Source: Bog-473 sp963751335 (lineage in GTDB: Bacteria; Actinomycetota; Acidimicrobiia; Acidimicrobiales; RAAP-2). Taken from it: a stretch of 64,000 nucleotides of DNA. Both the position numbers and the translations under genes were made by a program. The stretch covers positions 186,001 to 250,000 of the forward strand of contig CAVVUB010000009.1 of the NCBI GenBank assembly GCA_963751335.1. Reading direction: 5' to 3'. This document shows positions 25,046 to 33,585 of the stretch, one piece after another. The notes under the pieces were generated by a model that made no database searches, had not been told where the DNA came from, and saw nothing but the letters and a program-made list of their open reading frames with translations. Numbering within the stretch: the stretch's first letter is position 1; each line of letters opens with the position of its first letter.

Positions 25046-26473
25046 ATGCTCTTTCCCACCATCGACTTCGCCATCTTCTTTGCCGTCGCCTTCGCGGTGA
25101 ACTGGCTACTCAACCCCCACGCGGGTTGGTGGAAGCTCGCGATGATCGGGCTCAGCTACGTGTTCTACGGCTGGGTCGGCTGGAGCTACTGCCTGCTCCT
25201 GCTCGCCACCACCGTGGTGGCTTACAGCGGCGGGGTCCTTGTCCACCGGGCGCGCAGCGACCGGGGTCGACGCATCGCCATGAGCGTGGCCGTCGCCGTG
25301 CTGCTCGGCATCTTGGCCTGGTTCAAGTACTACGGCTTCGTCTCGGTCAACCTCGACAACCTGACTCACGCCCTCGGGATGGGTCGGGCCGTACCACTGC
25401 TCCAGGTGGCGTTGCCCATCGCCATCTCGTTCTTCACGTTCATGGCGATCAGCTACGTGGTCGACATTTACCGGCGCCAGCTCGAGCCGGCCCGCCCCCT
25501 GGACTTCGCCTTCTACATCTCGTTCTTTCCGCACCTGCTGGCCGGCCCGATCGTGCGCGGCACCGAGCTGCTGCCGCAGATCCGCCGGCGTCGTGACCCC
25601 GAGAACGTCGACTACGCCCGCGCCTTCTGGCTGATCATGGCCGGGTTGTTCAAGAAGGTCGTCATCTCCTCCTACGTGTCGACCGCGATTGTCCAGCCGG
25701 TGTTCACGTCGCCGAGCCAGCACTCGGCGCCCGAAGCGATCTTCGCCGCCTGGGGCTACGCAGTGCAGATCTACTGCGACTTCAGCGGCTACACCGACAT
25801 CGCCATCGGTCTGGCCCTGCTGCTGGGCTTCCGCTTCCCGCAGAATTTCGACGCCCCCTACACGGCGCGCAACCTGCAGGACTTCTGGCGCCGCTGGCAC
25901 ATGACGCTCTCGCGTTGGCTGCGCGACTACCTCTACATTCCGCTGGGGGGTAGCGCGGGTGGTGAGGCGCAGACGGTGCGCAACATCATGATCACCATGG
26001 TGCTGGGCGGCCTGTGGCACGGCGCCGCCTGGACCTTCGTGATCTGGGGCGCCCTCCAGGGCGTGGGTCAGTCCTTCGGGCACGTGCGCCGCCTCAGCCG
26101 GGAACGCCGCGGGCTGCCCCCGGTGGCCGACGGGCCGGTGCGGGTCTGGGTGCAGCGCTTCTTGACCTTCCAGTTCGTCTGCCTGGGCTGGGTGTTCTTC
26201 AATGCGTCGGGCACGGCCCAGGCCTTCGCCGTGCTGGGCCGGGTGATCTCGGGCTGGGGCGAGGCGTCGCCCCTGGTGACGCCGCTCCTGGTCATCGTCG
26301 TGGTGGGCACCGTGGTCCTCCAGTTCGTGCCCGAACTCTCCGTCTCGCGGCTCCAAACAACGTTCTCGCGCCAGCGGACCTGGATCCAAGTCGGCCTGCT
26401 CGGCGTCACGCTTCTGGTCATCACGACCTACGGACCGGTCGGCGTGGCCCCGTTCATCTACTACCGCTTCTGA
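25046..26473 (+). CDS. MBOAT family O-acyltransferase (AlgI-like)
   Basis: A 475-residue multispanning protein with about ten helices. The N-terminus (MLFPTIDFAIFFAVAFAVNWLL), FYGWVGWSYCLLLLATTVVAYSGG and the central ISFFTFMAISYVVDIYR are typical of AlgI/PatA-type MBOATs. Further on come FFPHLLAGPIVRG, YCDFSGYTDIAIGLALLLGF, and the catalytic histidine in LGGLWHGAAWTFVIWG near residue 330. Such proteins move acetyl groups across the membrane to modify extracellular polysaccharide. ATG 25046 is used; the upstream 20 codons are not family-like. It overlaps the SGNH gene start by one base, a normal pairing. Confidence 0.92.
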   Translation: MLFPTIDFAIFFAVAFAVNWLLNPHAGWWKLAMIGLSYVFYGWVGWSYCLLLLATTVVAYSGGVLVHRARSDRGRRIAMSVAVAVLLGILAWFKYYGFVSVNLDNLTHALGMGRAVPLLQVALPIAISFFTFMAISYVVDIYRRQLEPARPLDFAFYISFFPHLLAGPIVRGTELLPQIRRRRDPENVDYARAFWLIMAGLFKKVVISSYVSTAIVQPVFTSPSQHSAPEAIFAAWGYAVQIYCDFSGYTDIAIGLALLLGFRFPQNFDAPYTARNLQDFWRRWHMTLSRWLRDYLYIPLGGSAGGEAQTVRNIMITMVLGGLWHGAAWTFVIWGALQGVGQSFGHVRRLSRERRGLPPVADGPVRVWVQRFLTFQFVCLGWVFFNASGTAQAFAVLGRVISGWGEASPLVTPLLVIVVVGTVVLQFVPELSVSRLQTTFSRQRTWIQVGLLGVTLLVITTYGPVGVAPFIYYRF

Positions 26474-27522
26474 TGGCGACCTTCGACGAACCCCGCACCG
26501 AAACGGAGCCGGCGCCCGACGCACCGCCCGAGGGCCGACTGCGCGCGCCATGGACCAAGGTGCTCGGCATGGGCCTCGCCGCGTTTGCCGTTTGGTTCGT
26601 GCTCTTCGCGCCCACCCTGCAGCACAACGCTCAGGTGTCCCCGGTCGGGGAACGCCGCACGATCAGCCTCGACCTGGTGGGTCCGGTGGCGGCTTTCAGC
26701 CGCGCCACCCAGCTGTCGCGCATCGTCTCGGCCACCGGCCGAGAGGAAACGAAACCGGGCGGCACGGCCGGTCTCTCCTTCTCCGGTCCGCCGGCCGACA
26801 AGACGAAGCACAAGACGGCGCCCAAGACCGGCCCGGAGGCCTCGACGACGACGACGGTTCCGTCGAACCCGAAGCTGCCCACCGCGGCGAACCCGCTGCG
26901 CGTCCTCATCGTCGGCGACTCGCTCGGTCTCGACATGGGCGGCGCACTGCAGGACGACCTGGCCAACACCGGCGTGGTCCAGGCGGCCCTCGATGCGCGC
27001 GAGAGCACCGGTCTGACCCGGCCGGATTACTTCAACTGGCCGGCCGAGCTGGCCAGCGACCTCAAGACGGTGTCGCCCCAGGTGGTCGTCATCATGATCG
27101 GGGCCAACGACGCCCAGGACTTCCTCGGGCCGCCCGACGTGCCCTACGTCTCACCCCAGTGGAACCCGATGTACGCGCAACGGGTGGCCCAGTTCATGGC
27201 GCAGGCGGGGAGCGGGGGCGCCACCGTGATCTGGGTCGGCATGCCGCCCATGCAGAACCCGGTGCTCAGTGCCCAGATGGCCGACATCGACACGCTGGTC
27301 CAGGCGCAGGCGGCGGCGGCCAAGCCACCCGTGACCTATCTCAGCACCTTCAAGTCACTGGGCACTCCGCAGGGCACCTACACGGCCTTCGTCACGAACA
27401 GTGCCGGTCAGGTGGTCAACACGCGCACGCCCGACGGCACACACATGACCCCGGGCGGGAGCCAGGTCGTGGCCCAGCAGGTGATCTCCCAGCTGACCGC
27501 GATGGGGTACCACCTCCCGTAG
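26473..27522 (+). CDS. Membrane-anchored SGNH hydrolase (DUF459-like)
   Basis: A 349-residue protein. One N-terminal helix (VLGMGLAAFAVWFVLFAP) follows a charged cytoplasmic tail of about 35 residues. A Thr/Pro/Lys-rich stalk leads to the SGNH domain starting near residue 140 with LRVLIVGDSLGLDMGGAL (block I Ser). VVVIMIGANDAQDF gives the block III Asn, and PDGTHMTPGGSQVVA the block V Asp/His. This resembles the DUF459 SGNH group. The likely job is to complete O-acetyl transfer from the MBOAT partner to an extracytoplasmic polymer. ATGA-type coupling to the MBOAT stop supports one unit. Confidence 0.9.
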   Translation: MATFDEPRTETEPAPDAPPEGRLRAPWTKVLGMGLAAFAVWFVLFAPTLQHNAQVSPVGERRTISLDLVGPVAAFSRATQLSRIVSATGREETKPGGTAGLSFSGPPADKTKHKTAPKTGPEASTTTTVPSNPKLPTAANPLRVLIVGDSLGLDMGGALQDDLANTGVVQAALDARESTGLTRPDYFNWPAELASDLKTVSPQVVVIMIGANDAQDFLGPPDVPYVSPQWNPMYAQRVAQFMAQAGSGGATVIWVGMPPMQNPVLSAQMADIDTLVQAQAAAAKPPVTYLSTFKSLGTPQGTYTAFVTNSAGQVVNTRTPDGTHMTPGGSQVVAQQVISQLTAMGYHLP

Positions 27523-27554
27523 GCGCTTCGCAGAGTGGGACGGCGGGAGTCGGC

Positions 27555-28496
27555 TCAGGTGCTCGGTTCGAGGCTGGCTTCTGGGCTCTCCGGTTCTGCG
27601 CTTTCGGGGTTCGCCCGGTCCAGCACCCCGGTGCGGCGGGGGCGGATGTAGACGACCCAGTACACAGCGGCCACCAAAAGCACGGCACCCAGGACCCAGC
27701 CCAGGGCGGTCGTGCCCAGCCCGACGTACTTGAGACCCGAGGCAAGGATCACGAAGGTGATGAACGGGCGGATGAAGCGGTCGGGCGCCCGCGACGAAAT
27801 GAGGGAGCCGACCAGCACGGCCGGGACGCTCCCGATGACGATGGACGTGGTCACGGAGAACTCGATGTGCCCGAAGGCCAGGGCCCCCAGAGCCGCCGCT
27901 GCGGTGAGAGGGACGGCCTGGGTCAGATCCGTCCCCACCAGCTGGTTGGCCCCGATCATCGGGTAGAGGAACAGGAGGAGGACGATCATCAACGACCCCG
28001 AGCCGACCGACGTGATGCCGACGATGAAGCCACCGAGCACGCCGATGCCGATCGTCGGCAACGGCCGGACCACCAGCTCGCCGATGAGGGTGCGTCGCTC
28101 CTGCCCGCTGCGTCGATCGAGCACGGCCCGCAGCACCATGGCGGCCGCGCCCAGCAGGAGCGCGGTGCCCAGCAACTTCTCGATGTTGTCCTCGGCCGAG
28201 GTCGAGTTCCCCAACAGGTGGAGCACGTAGGACCCGATGAGGGCGGCAGGGACCGAGCCGGTGACCATCCAGCCGACCAACCTGTAGTTGACCGTGTGCT
28301 TGGTCATATGGACAACGGCGCCCACGGGCCGCATCAGTACGGCCGCCACCAGGTCGCTCGAAATGGCGGTCGACGGCTTGATCCCGAAGAAGAGGATCAG
28401 CATCGGCGTCATCAGGGCCCCACCTCCGGCGCCGGTCATGCCGACGAGGAATCCGACGATGGCACTGCCGAGGACGATGTAGGGATCGATCGACAT
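27555..28496 (-). CDS. TauE/SafE family sulfite/anion exporter-like permease
   Basis: A 313-residue membrane protein with about eight helices in two homologous halves. The first half opens IVLGSAIVGFLVGMTGAGGGALMTPMLI and the second has IGVLGGFIVGITSVGSGSLMI; both carry the family's GxxxGxxGxGGG/S motif. The charged C-terminal tail (RTGVLDRANPESAEPES) is cytoplasmic. Members export sulfite, sulfoacetate or related organosulfonates, but the substrate here is not known. The gene is convergent with the SGNH gene. A TAATAT box lies upstream. Confidence 0.88.
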   Translation of the reverse strand: MSIDPYIVLGSAIVGFLVGMTGAGGGALMTPMLILFFGIKPSTAISSDLVAAVLMRPVGAVVHMTKHTVNYRLVGWMVTGSVPAALIGSYVLHLLGNSTSAEDNIEKLLGTALLLGAAAMVLRAVLDRRSGQERRTLIGELVVRPLPTIGIGVLGGFIVGITSVGSGSLMIVLLLFLYPMIGANQLVGTDLTQAVPLTAAAALGALAFGHIEFSVTTSIVIGSVPAVLVGSLISSRAPDRFIRPFITFVILASGLKYVGLGTTALGWVLGAVLLVAAVYWVVYIRPRRTGVLDRANPESAEPESPEASLEPST

Positions 28497-28560
28497 GGAC
28501 GAGGCTCCGGTCGTTGGTTGGCGGCGTTGCCCTGGTCAGCCAATGGGGCCGAGCGGAATG

Positions 28561-28566
28561 ATATTA
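28561..28566 (-). promoter_or_regulatory. Candidate -10 element TAATAT for the TauE/SafE gene
   Basis: Read on the minus strand, TAATAT is a near-consensus -10 box 64 bases upstream of the ATG at 28496. No good -35 box is visible 17 bases further upstream (AGAAAC), which is common in actinobacteria. Confidence 0.35.
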
Positions 28567-28645
28567 CCCATGCACCTGGTCAGGTTTCTTGGGTCATGTC
28601 ACCCCAGCTCACAACAGTCGTGAACCCGACCGGCCCGGGGCCTGG

Positions 28646-29356
28646 TCAGACGAGGGGCCAGGGATAGGGGGGCCACTCGCCGTCGTCGACCAGTTCGGGG
28701 AGGGCACACAGGCTGAGCAGCCACGACACCCTGTCCATGGTGGCCGCCAGCTCGGGCGGTTCGAGGAGGGCGCACAGGGAGGGTGAGGGCCCTTCCCGGG
28801 AGAGCCGGCCCAGGTCCTCGAGAAGGGCAGGATCGAGCGGCGCGCCGCCGAAGTCCCAGATGACCGTGCGCAGCTTGTCGTGCTCGTTGAAACAGAGCCC
28901 GTTGTCGATGGCCCAGAGCCGATCCTCGGCCAGCAGCACGTGGCCGCTCTTGCGGTCCGCGTTGTTGGCCACCACGTCGAAGGCGCAGAGCGCCATGAGC
29001 TCCGGATGCCACTTCGGCTCGTCGCGCAGGGTGAAGTAGTGCGACGTGCCATCCTCGTGCACGAAGCGCTGGACCGAGCCGGGGCCGAACGGCCCCTCGG
29101 GCCGGAGCACGGTCTCGGGCACCAGACCCCAGCCAAGGTTCTCCGAGAGGACATAGGCCGCCACCTCGCGCCGGAAGAGGCCGCCGGGAAAGTCCCAGAG
29201 GGGCCGTTCACCCTTGGAGGGCTTGTAGACGCCGAGCAGTTCGTTGCCTTCCAGCGCGCAGGTCACGAGCAGAGTCGCGTTCGAACTCCCCGCGATGCGT
29301 CCGTGCACCTCCATTGCACCCTCGGTGAGGACGCGCTCGACAGTCGCGTCGGACAC
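28646..29356 (-). CDS. SCO1664 family protein (PI3K/PI4K-like fold)
   Basis: A 236-residue protein of a conserved actinobacterial family. LLGVYKPSKGERPLWDFPGGLFRREVAAYVLSE is its N-lobe, with a lysine in place of the ATP-binding Lys. VVANNADRKSGHVLLAEDRLWAIDNGLCFNE is the catalytic-loop-like segment, recalling D-x-x-x-x-N and DNG of PI3/4-kinase-like enzymes. Activity is unproven. GTG 29356 starts five bases before the upstream DUF3090 stop. Order with DUF3090 and the phosphatase matches M. tuberculosis Rv2133c-Rv2135c, where the trio is close to mshC. Confidence 0.85.
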   Translation of the reverse strand: MSDATVERVLTEGAMEVHGRIAGSSNATLLVTCALEGNELLGVYKPSKGERPLWDFPGGLFRREVAAYVLSENLGWGLVPETVLRPEGPFGPGSVQRFVHEDGTSHYFTLRDEPKWHPELMALCAFDVVANNADRKSGHVLLAEDRLWAIDNGLCFNEHDKLRTVIWDFGGAPLDPALLEDLGRLSREGPSPSLCALLEPPELAATMDRVSWLLSLCALPELVDDGEWPPYPWPLV

Positions 29357-29361
29357 GGGCG

Positions 29362-29883
29362 TTAGTTGACCGGCGGCCGATGCCCGTTCGTGCGCGGGCA
29401 GTCGTGCCCGGCCGGATCGAGCGGGAGTTCGCACAGCGGGCAGGGAGGCCGACCGGCCTCGACCAGCAGAGTGGCGTGAATGGCGAAGGCAGCCGCCTGC
29501 TCGCGGCTGAGGGCGACCCGTAACACGTGGCCGGCACCGTCGTCGTTCTCGTCCGCCTCCTCGTCGTCCACCCCGATCTCCTCGAGCACGACGACGATGC
29601 GGTCGAGCTCCTCGTCGTAGGAGACGCCGATGGTGCCGACCACCCACTCGAACTCCTCGGTCCCGTAGAATTCGAGATCGTCGGGCAAGTGGCCGGGGCG
29701 GCCGAGCTCCTTGACGATCCGTCCCAGGTAGCGGGCCAACACCGCCACCTGCTGCTTCTCGACCTTGACCGTTGTCTCGGCCAACCCCTGGCGGCAGTAG
29801 AAGAGGAACAGGCGGCTGCCCACTTCTCCCACCACCCCGACCGTGCAATGGTCCGGTGCGTCGAAGTCGTGCTCGTCACTCAC
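29362..29883 (-). CDS. DUF3090 family protein
   Basis: A 173-residue actinobacterial protein of unknown function. The N-terminus is DAPDHCTVGVVGEVGSRLFLFYCRQG; then EKQQVAVLARYLGRIVKEL, an acidic linker (VDDEEADENDDGAG) and a C-terminal zinc-ribbon-like end, PPCPLCELPLDPAGHDCPRTNGH (CPLC and a C/H pair). The start GTG 29883 overlaps the upstream phosphatase stop by four bases. Its conserved neighbours suggest one function shared with the phosphatase and the SCO1664 protein. Confidence 0.85.
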   Translation of the reverse strand: MSDEHDFDAPDHCTVGVVGEVGSRLFLFYCRQGLAETTVKVEKQQVAVLARYLGRIVKELGRPGHLPDDLEFYGTEEFEWVVGTIGVSYDEELDRIVVVLEEIGVDDEEADENDDGAGHVLRVALSREQAAAFAIHATLLVEAGRPPCPLCELPLDPAGHDCPRTNGHRPPVN

Positions 29884-30575
29884 GAGGGCACCAGCTCGTC
29901 GAGGGCCCCGGTCGAGTTCACGCTCAGGACGAGCGGACCGCCGGCGCCGAAGAGGATGGCCGAGATGGAGCAGGGGGAGACCGTGATGCGCTGCATGAGG
30001 TCGAGTGGGACGCCGGCGGCCGCGGCCACGATCGCCTTGATCGGATCGGCGTGGGACACGGCCACGACCGTCTGGCCCGGGTGCTCGGCCACCAGGTCGA
30101 GGACGGCCCCCATGGAGCGCACGGACATCTCGGCGAAGGACTCGCCGCCGGGGAAGCGGAATCCGCTGGGCCAGCGGTGTACCGCGGGCCACTCCCGCCT
30201 CTTGACCAGGCGGGACAGGCGCTGCTCGGTCCAGTCGCCCACATCCGCCTCGATGAGACCCGAACACGTGCGCACTCGCAGACCCAGGGCCTTGGCGATC
30301 GGAGCCGCCGTCTCCCGGGTGCGCTCGAGTGGTGAGGCGTAGACGGCCACGGGGGCCTTGGCCAGCGCGGCGATCCGTGTGGCCGCCACCTCGGCCTGGG
30401 CCTTGCCCTTCTCGGCCAGGTGCAGCCCGCCGGCCTGGCCCGGGAGGACCTTGCCGGTCGTGGGTGTCGTCCCGTGGCGCACCAGCAAAATGAGGGTGGC
30501 AGGTGGCGGCTTGCGCCCACTGCTCCGGCTCGAGGCGGGTCGGTCGGCGCTGGCGCGGGCGGATGACGGCGTCAC
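29880..30575 (-). CDS. Histidine phosphatase family protein (PGM-like)
   Basis: A 231-residue protein with the phosphoglycerate-mutase fold. LILLVRHGTTPTTGKVLPGQ carries the catalytic RHG, YASPLERTRETAAPIA the next arginine, IEADVGDWTEQRL the general acid glutamate, and VVAVSHADPIKAIV the second His. It dephosphorylates a small phosphate ester; the substrate is unknown. GTG 30575 is chosen; the first ~25 residues (to KPPPATL) are an unusual Ser/Arg-rich leader, so a start closer to RHG is possible. It is divergent from udgB with only 25 bases between starts. Confidence 0.85.
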   Translation of the reverse strand: MTPSSARASADRPASSRSSGRKPPPATLILLVRHGTTPTTGKVLPGQAGGLHLAEKGKAQAEVAATRIAALAKAPVAVYASPLERTRETAAPIAKALGLRVRTCSGLIEADVGDWTEQRLSRLVKRREWPAVHRWPSGFRFPGGESFAEMSVRSMGAVLDLVAEHPGQTVVAVSHADPIKAIVAAAAGVPLDLMQRITVSPCSISAILFGAGGPLVLSVNSTGALDELVPS

Positions 30576-30600
30576 GGGGAGCCATCGTAGGCTCTGCTCC
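30576..30600. promoter_or_regulatory. 25-bp divergent promoter gap with inverted repeat
   Basis: The gap between the phosphatase GTG and the udgB GTG contains GAGCC-ATCGTA-GGCTC (30579-30594). On the plus strand TAGGCT (30588-30593) fits the actinobacterial TANNNT -10 box seven bases before the udgB GTG. On the minus strand TACGAT (30589-30584) lies eight bases before the phosphatase GTG. These spacings fit leaderless transcripts in both directions. Confidence 0.45.
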
Positions 30601-31317
30601 GTGGTTTCCAGCCGGGGGGAGAAGGACTCGCTGGCCACTGTCCAACAAGAGGTGGCGGCGTGCCGCCGCTGCCCCCGCCTGGTCCGATGGCGCGAGGACG
30701 TGGCCGCCACGGGGCGTGCCTCCTACGCGGGCCAGGTCTACTGGGGCCGTGGCGTCCCCGGTTTCGGTGACCTCAAGGCCGCGCTGGTCCTGGTCGGCCT
30801 GGCACCGGCGGCGCACGGGGCCAACCGCACGGGGCGCATGTTCACGGGCGACCGCTCTGGCGACTGGCTCTTCGCCGCCCTCTTCAAGGCCGGGTTCGCC
30901 TCCCAACCGACCAGCACGGCAGCCGACGACGGGCTCACGCTGCGTGACGTCTACATCACGGCCACCGTCCACTGCGCACCGCCGGACAACAAGCCGACTC
31001 CGAACGAGCGCTCCAACTGCGCGCCCTACCTGAGCCGCGAGCTCGCCCTCCTGACCCGGGCCACGGTGGTGGTGGCCCTGGGGCAGGTGGCCTGGAACGC
31101 GCTGGCCTCGCACTACGGGTTGCGGCCACGGCCCCGCTTCGGGCACCTGGCCGAGGCGGCGCTCCCCGACGGGACCCGGTTGCTCGGCTCGTTCCACCCG
31201 AGCCAGCAGAACACGTTCACCGGCAAACTCACCGAGCCTATGTTCGACGCCGTGTTCACCCGGGCCAAAGGGGCGATCGCCGAGGCTCAGGAGACCAGGT
31301 CGTACAGCAAGCGGTAG
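30601..31317 (+). CDS. udgB: Uracil-DNA glycosylase family 5 (UdgB)
   Basis: A 238-residue base-excision repair enzyme that removes uracil and some other deaminated bases. Four cysteines for the 4Fe-4S cluster are present: CRRC near residues 20-24, then TVHCAP and RSNCAP. Motif 1, VLVGLAPAAHGANRTGRMFTGD, lacks the polar catalytic residue, as in family 5. The helical motif 2 is GSFHPSQQNTFTG. GTG 30601 is used. The gene's last 31 bases overlap the 3' end of the convergent kinase gene. It matches M. tuberculosis Rv1259-type proteins by motif. Confidence 0.9.
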   Translation: MVSSRGEKDSLATVQQEVAACRRCPRLVRWREDVAATGRASYAGQVYWGRGVPGFGDLKAALVLVGLAPAAHGANRTGRMFTGDRSGDWLFAALFKAGFASQPTSTAADDGLTLRDVYITATVHCAPPDNKPTPNERSNCAPYLSRELALLTRATVVVALGQVAWNALASHYGLRPRPRFGHLAEAALPDGTRLLGSFHPSQQNTFTGKLTEPMFDAVFTRAKGAIAEAQETRSYSKR

Positions 31318-32075
31318 AAGTCGATGCGCTCGGGGTCCGGTTCGATCCCGTACCCCTCGTAGAAGCGGGCCTCGTGTTCCTCTCCGAAATTCCAACCGGC
31401 GCTCCACGCCCCCACGGCGACGTCCCACCAGCGATCGGCCACCCCCAGCTCGCCCAGGTCCACATAGCCCGTGACCCGCCATCCCTCGAGCAGCACGTTG
31501 GGTGCGCAGTAGTCGCCGTGGCAGACCACGAGATCCTCTGACTTCGGCCTCGTGGCGCGCAACCGGGCCAGTGCCGCATCGGCGGTCAGGCCCTGGTGGA
31601 TGTCGTGGAAGTTGCCCACGATGGCACCGGCCTCGAGGCGTTGCCCGACGTGGTCGAGGGCGCGGTCGAGGTCGAAGCGGAAGGGACACCACTCCTCCCC
31701 GACGGCGTCGTGGAATCGCCGGAGCCCGCGACCCATGACGTGGACCAGGGCGGGCAGGTCGTCGCGCCAGATCGGATCGGTGGCGTCACGGCCGGGGATC
31801 GCCTCGGTGACCAGGATGGTGGCACCGTTGAGCTCCTCGAGGGCCACCACGGTGGGCACGGGGAGGTAGGGGGCGGCCCAGACCATGCGCTCGGACTCCG
31901 CCCGCAGCGAGGGATAGGCGCCGGCCGTGGCCACTTTGGCGAAGCGCACCGTGCCGTCGGGCCCGTGGAGGCACCACGTGGTCAGGTGACCCACGAGCTG
32001 GTAGGCCAGCTCTGGCGACCAGCCCGGTGCGACCCGGGCCAGCTCGGGCGGCGGCTCGGGCGGTGCAGACGTCAC
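31287..32075 (-). CDS. Aminoglycoside phosphotransferase-like kinase
   Basis: A 262-residue APH/choline-kinase-fold protein. The catalytic loop VVCHGDYCAPNVLLEG (HGDxxxxN) near residue 185 and the metal Asp in GYVDLGELGVADRWWDVA are both intact. The N-lobe strand LVTEAIPGRDA and GLRRFHD match family features. Small-molecule phosphorylation is likely, but resistance to aminoglycosides is not implied, as many actinobacterial APH-like proteins have unknown substrates. GTG 32075 is the start. It overlaps udgB by 31 bases at their 3' ends. Confidence 0.85.
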   Translation of the reverse strand: MTSAPPEPPPELARVAPGWSPELAYQLVGHLTTWCLHGPDGTVRFAKVATAGAYPSLRAESERMVWAAPYLPVPTVVALEELNGATILVTEAIPGRDATDPIWRDDLPALVHVMGRGLRRFHDAVGEEWCPFRFDLDRALDHVGQRLEAGAIVGNFHDIHQGLTADAALARLRATRPKSEDLVVCHGDYCAPNVLLEGWRVTGYVDLGELGVADRWWDVAVGAWSAGWNFGEEHEARFYEGYGIEPDPERIDFYRLLYDLVS

Positions 32076-32133
32076 CCCCGGCAGGGTAGAGGGTGGAGCG
32101 GGCTACGGTCTCTGCGACTTCTGGGAGGACGGA

Positions 32134-33585
32134 GTGCGCGAGACCACAGACGTGACGCCGGTGGAGACGTCCGAGATCAGGCACTGGGACGACGCGGCCG
32201 ACGTGATCGTCGTCGGTTTCGGCGCGGCGGGGTCCGCCGCTGCCTTCAGTGCAGCCGAGGCAGGAGCGAGTGTCCTGGTCACCGAGCGCACCGGCGGCCC
32301 CGGAGGTGCGGCCGCCCTGGCCGAGGGCATCGTCTACCTGGGGGGCGGCACGCCCGTGCAGACGGCCTGCGGCTTCGAGGACAGCCGCGACGACATGTTC
32401 CGCTACATGATGGCGGCCTGTGGGCCGGACCCCAACGAGGCCAAGATCACCCGCTACTGCGACGAGAGCCTGCGCCACTTCGACTGGCTGGTGGCGCGGG
32501 GCGTGCCGTTCGACCCGACCTTCTGTGCCGAGACTTCGATGGCCCCGGACGGGACCGAGGGGCTCGTCTACTCGGGAGGCGAAGATGCCTTTCCGTTCAA
32601 CGAGATCGCCCGCCCCGCCCCCCGGGGTCACCTGGCCAAGACCAAGCGTTCAACGGGATGGCTTCTCATGCAGATCCTGGCTGCAGCCGCCGCGGACGCA
32701 GGTGCCGCGGTCTCGACCGACACGCGGGTTGATCGGCTGGTGGTCGACAGCGGCCGCGTCGTCGGAGTACAGGCGCAGCGTTTCGGCGAGACGGTGACCC
32801 TGCGGGCGAGCCGGGGTGTCGTGCTCACCGCGGGCGGCTTCATCTTCAACGACGACATGCTGCGCCAGCACTGCCCGCCGCTCGTGCGGGGGTCGTTCAA
32901 AGTGGGCACCGAGGGTGACGACGGGCGCGGCATCCGGATGGCCCAGGCCCTGGGGGCCTCGGTCCGCAACATGTACGCCGGCGAGGTGTCGCTGCCTCTC
33001 ACGCCACCGCGCACGCTCATTCACGGCATCCTCGTCAACGGACAGGGGCAGCGCTTCATCAACGAGGACACCTACATGGGGCGGGTGGGCCAGTCCGCCC
33101 TGTACGAACAGGACGGTGAGGCGTACCTCGTCGTCGACGAGGCTTCCTACGAGGTGAACTGGATGGGCCTCGCCGCCACCTGGGTGTGCGAAACGCCGGC
33201 TCAGCTCGAGTCGGAGATGGGCCTGCCCGCCGGTTCGTTGCAGGCGACCCTCGAGCTCTACAACCGCCACGCGGCGGACGGGAACGACCCGCTCTTCCAC
33301 AAGAGCGCCCCTTGGGTGCGCCCGCTCGTTCCGCCCATCGGTGCCTTCGACCTGCGGATCGGGCCGGCGCCCTACGCACCGTTCACCCTCGGTGGCCTGG
33401 AGACCACGGTCGACGGCGCCGTGCTCGACCTCAACGGCGACACCATCGGGGGGCTGTACGCGGCCGGCCGGACGACGTCGGGCGTGTGCTCGTTCGGGTA
33501 TGCCAGCGGGCTCTCCATCGGGGACAGCACGATGTTCGGACGCTTCGCCGGCACGAGCGCGGCGAGGGCCTCACGCGTGTCGTGA
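32134..33585 (+). CDS. FAD-binding dehydrogenase (fumarate reductase / ketosteroid dehydrogenase-like)
   Basis: A 483-residue flavoprotein. FAD motif: VIVVGFGAAGSAAAFSAAEAG near residue 25, with an acidic end VTERTGGPGGAAALAEG. RASRGVVLTAGGFIFN and GRTTSGVCSFGYASGLSIGDSTMFGRFAG complete the FAD fold. The C-terminal part resembles the flavoprotein subunit of fumarate reductases and 3-ketosteroid-1-dehydrogenases, which oxidise or reduce C=C bonds. ATDRYY-type catalytic motifs of KstD are not seen, so the substrate is open. GTG 32134. Its stop overlaps the hisA/priA start by four bases. Confidence 0.85.
   Translation: MRETTDVTPVETSEIRHWDDAADVIVVGFGAAGSAAAFSAAEAGASVLVTERTGGPGGAAALAEGIVYLGGGTPVQTACGFEDSRDDMFRYMMAACGPDPNEAKITRYCDESLRHFDWLVARGVPFDPTFCAETSMAPDGTEGLVYSGGEDAFPFNEIARPAPRGHLAKTKRSTGWLLMQILAAAAADAGAAVSTDTRVDRLVVDSGRVVGVQAQRFGETVTLRASRGVVLTAGGFIFNDDMLRQHCPPLVRGSFKVGTEGDDGRGIRMAQALGASVRNMYAGEVSLPLTPPRTLIHGILVNGQGQRFINEDTYMGRVGQSALYEQDGEAYLVVDEASYEVNWMGLAATWVCETPAQLESEMGLPAGSLQATLELYNRHAADGNDPLFHKSAPWVRPLVPPIGAFDLRIGPAPYAPFTLGGLETTVDGAVLDLNGDTIGGLYAAGRTTSGVCSFGYASGLSIGDSTMFGRFAGTSAARASRVS

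Noticed and set aside
25106..26551. 481-codon frame antisense to the MBOAT gene
   Set aside because: The MBOAT frame has membrane helices and catalytic motifs; the antisense frame is rich in Arg/Asp/His without structure.
29362..31692. 776-codon minus-strand frame spanning several genes
   Set aside because: Only its last part is real (DUF3090). The rest crosses the phosphatase and udgB in a non-coding frame.
31287..32075. Reading the APH-like gene as an antibiotic-resistance gene
   Set aside because: The catalytic loop is of the general APH fold, shared by many kinases of unknown substrate. Nothing in the context indicates resistance.
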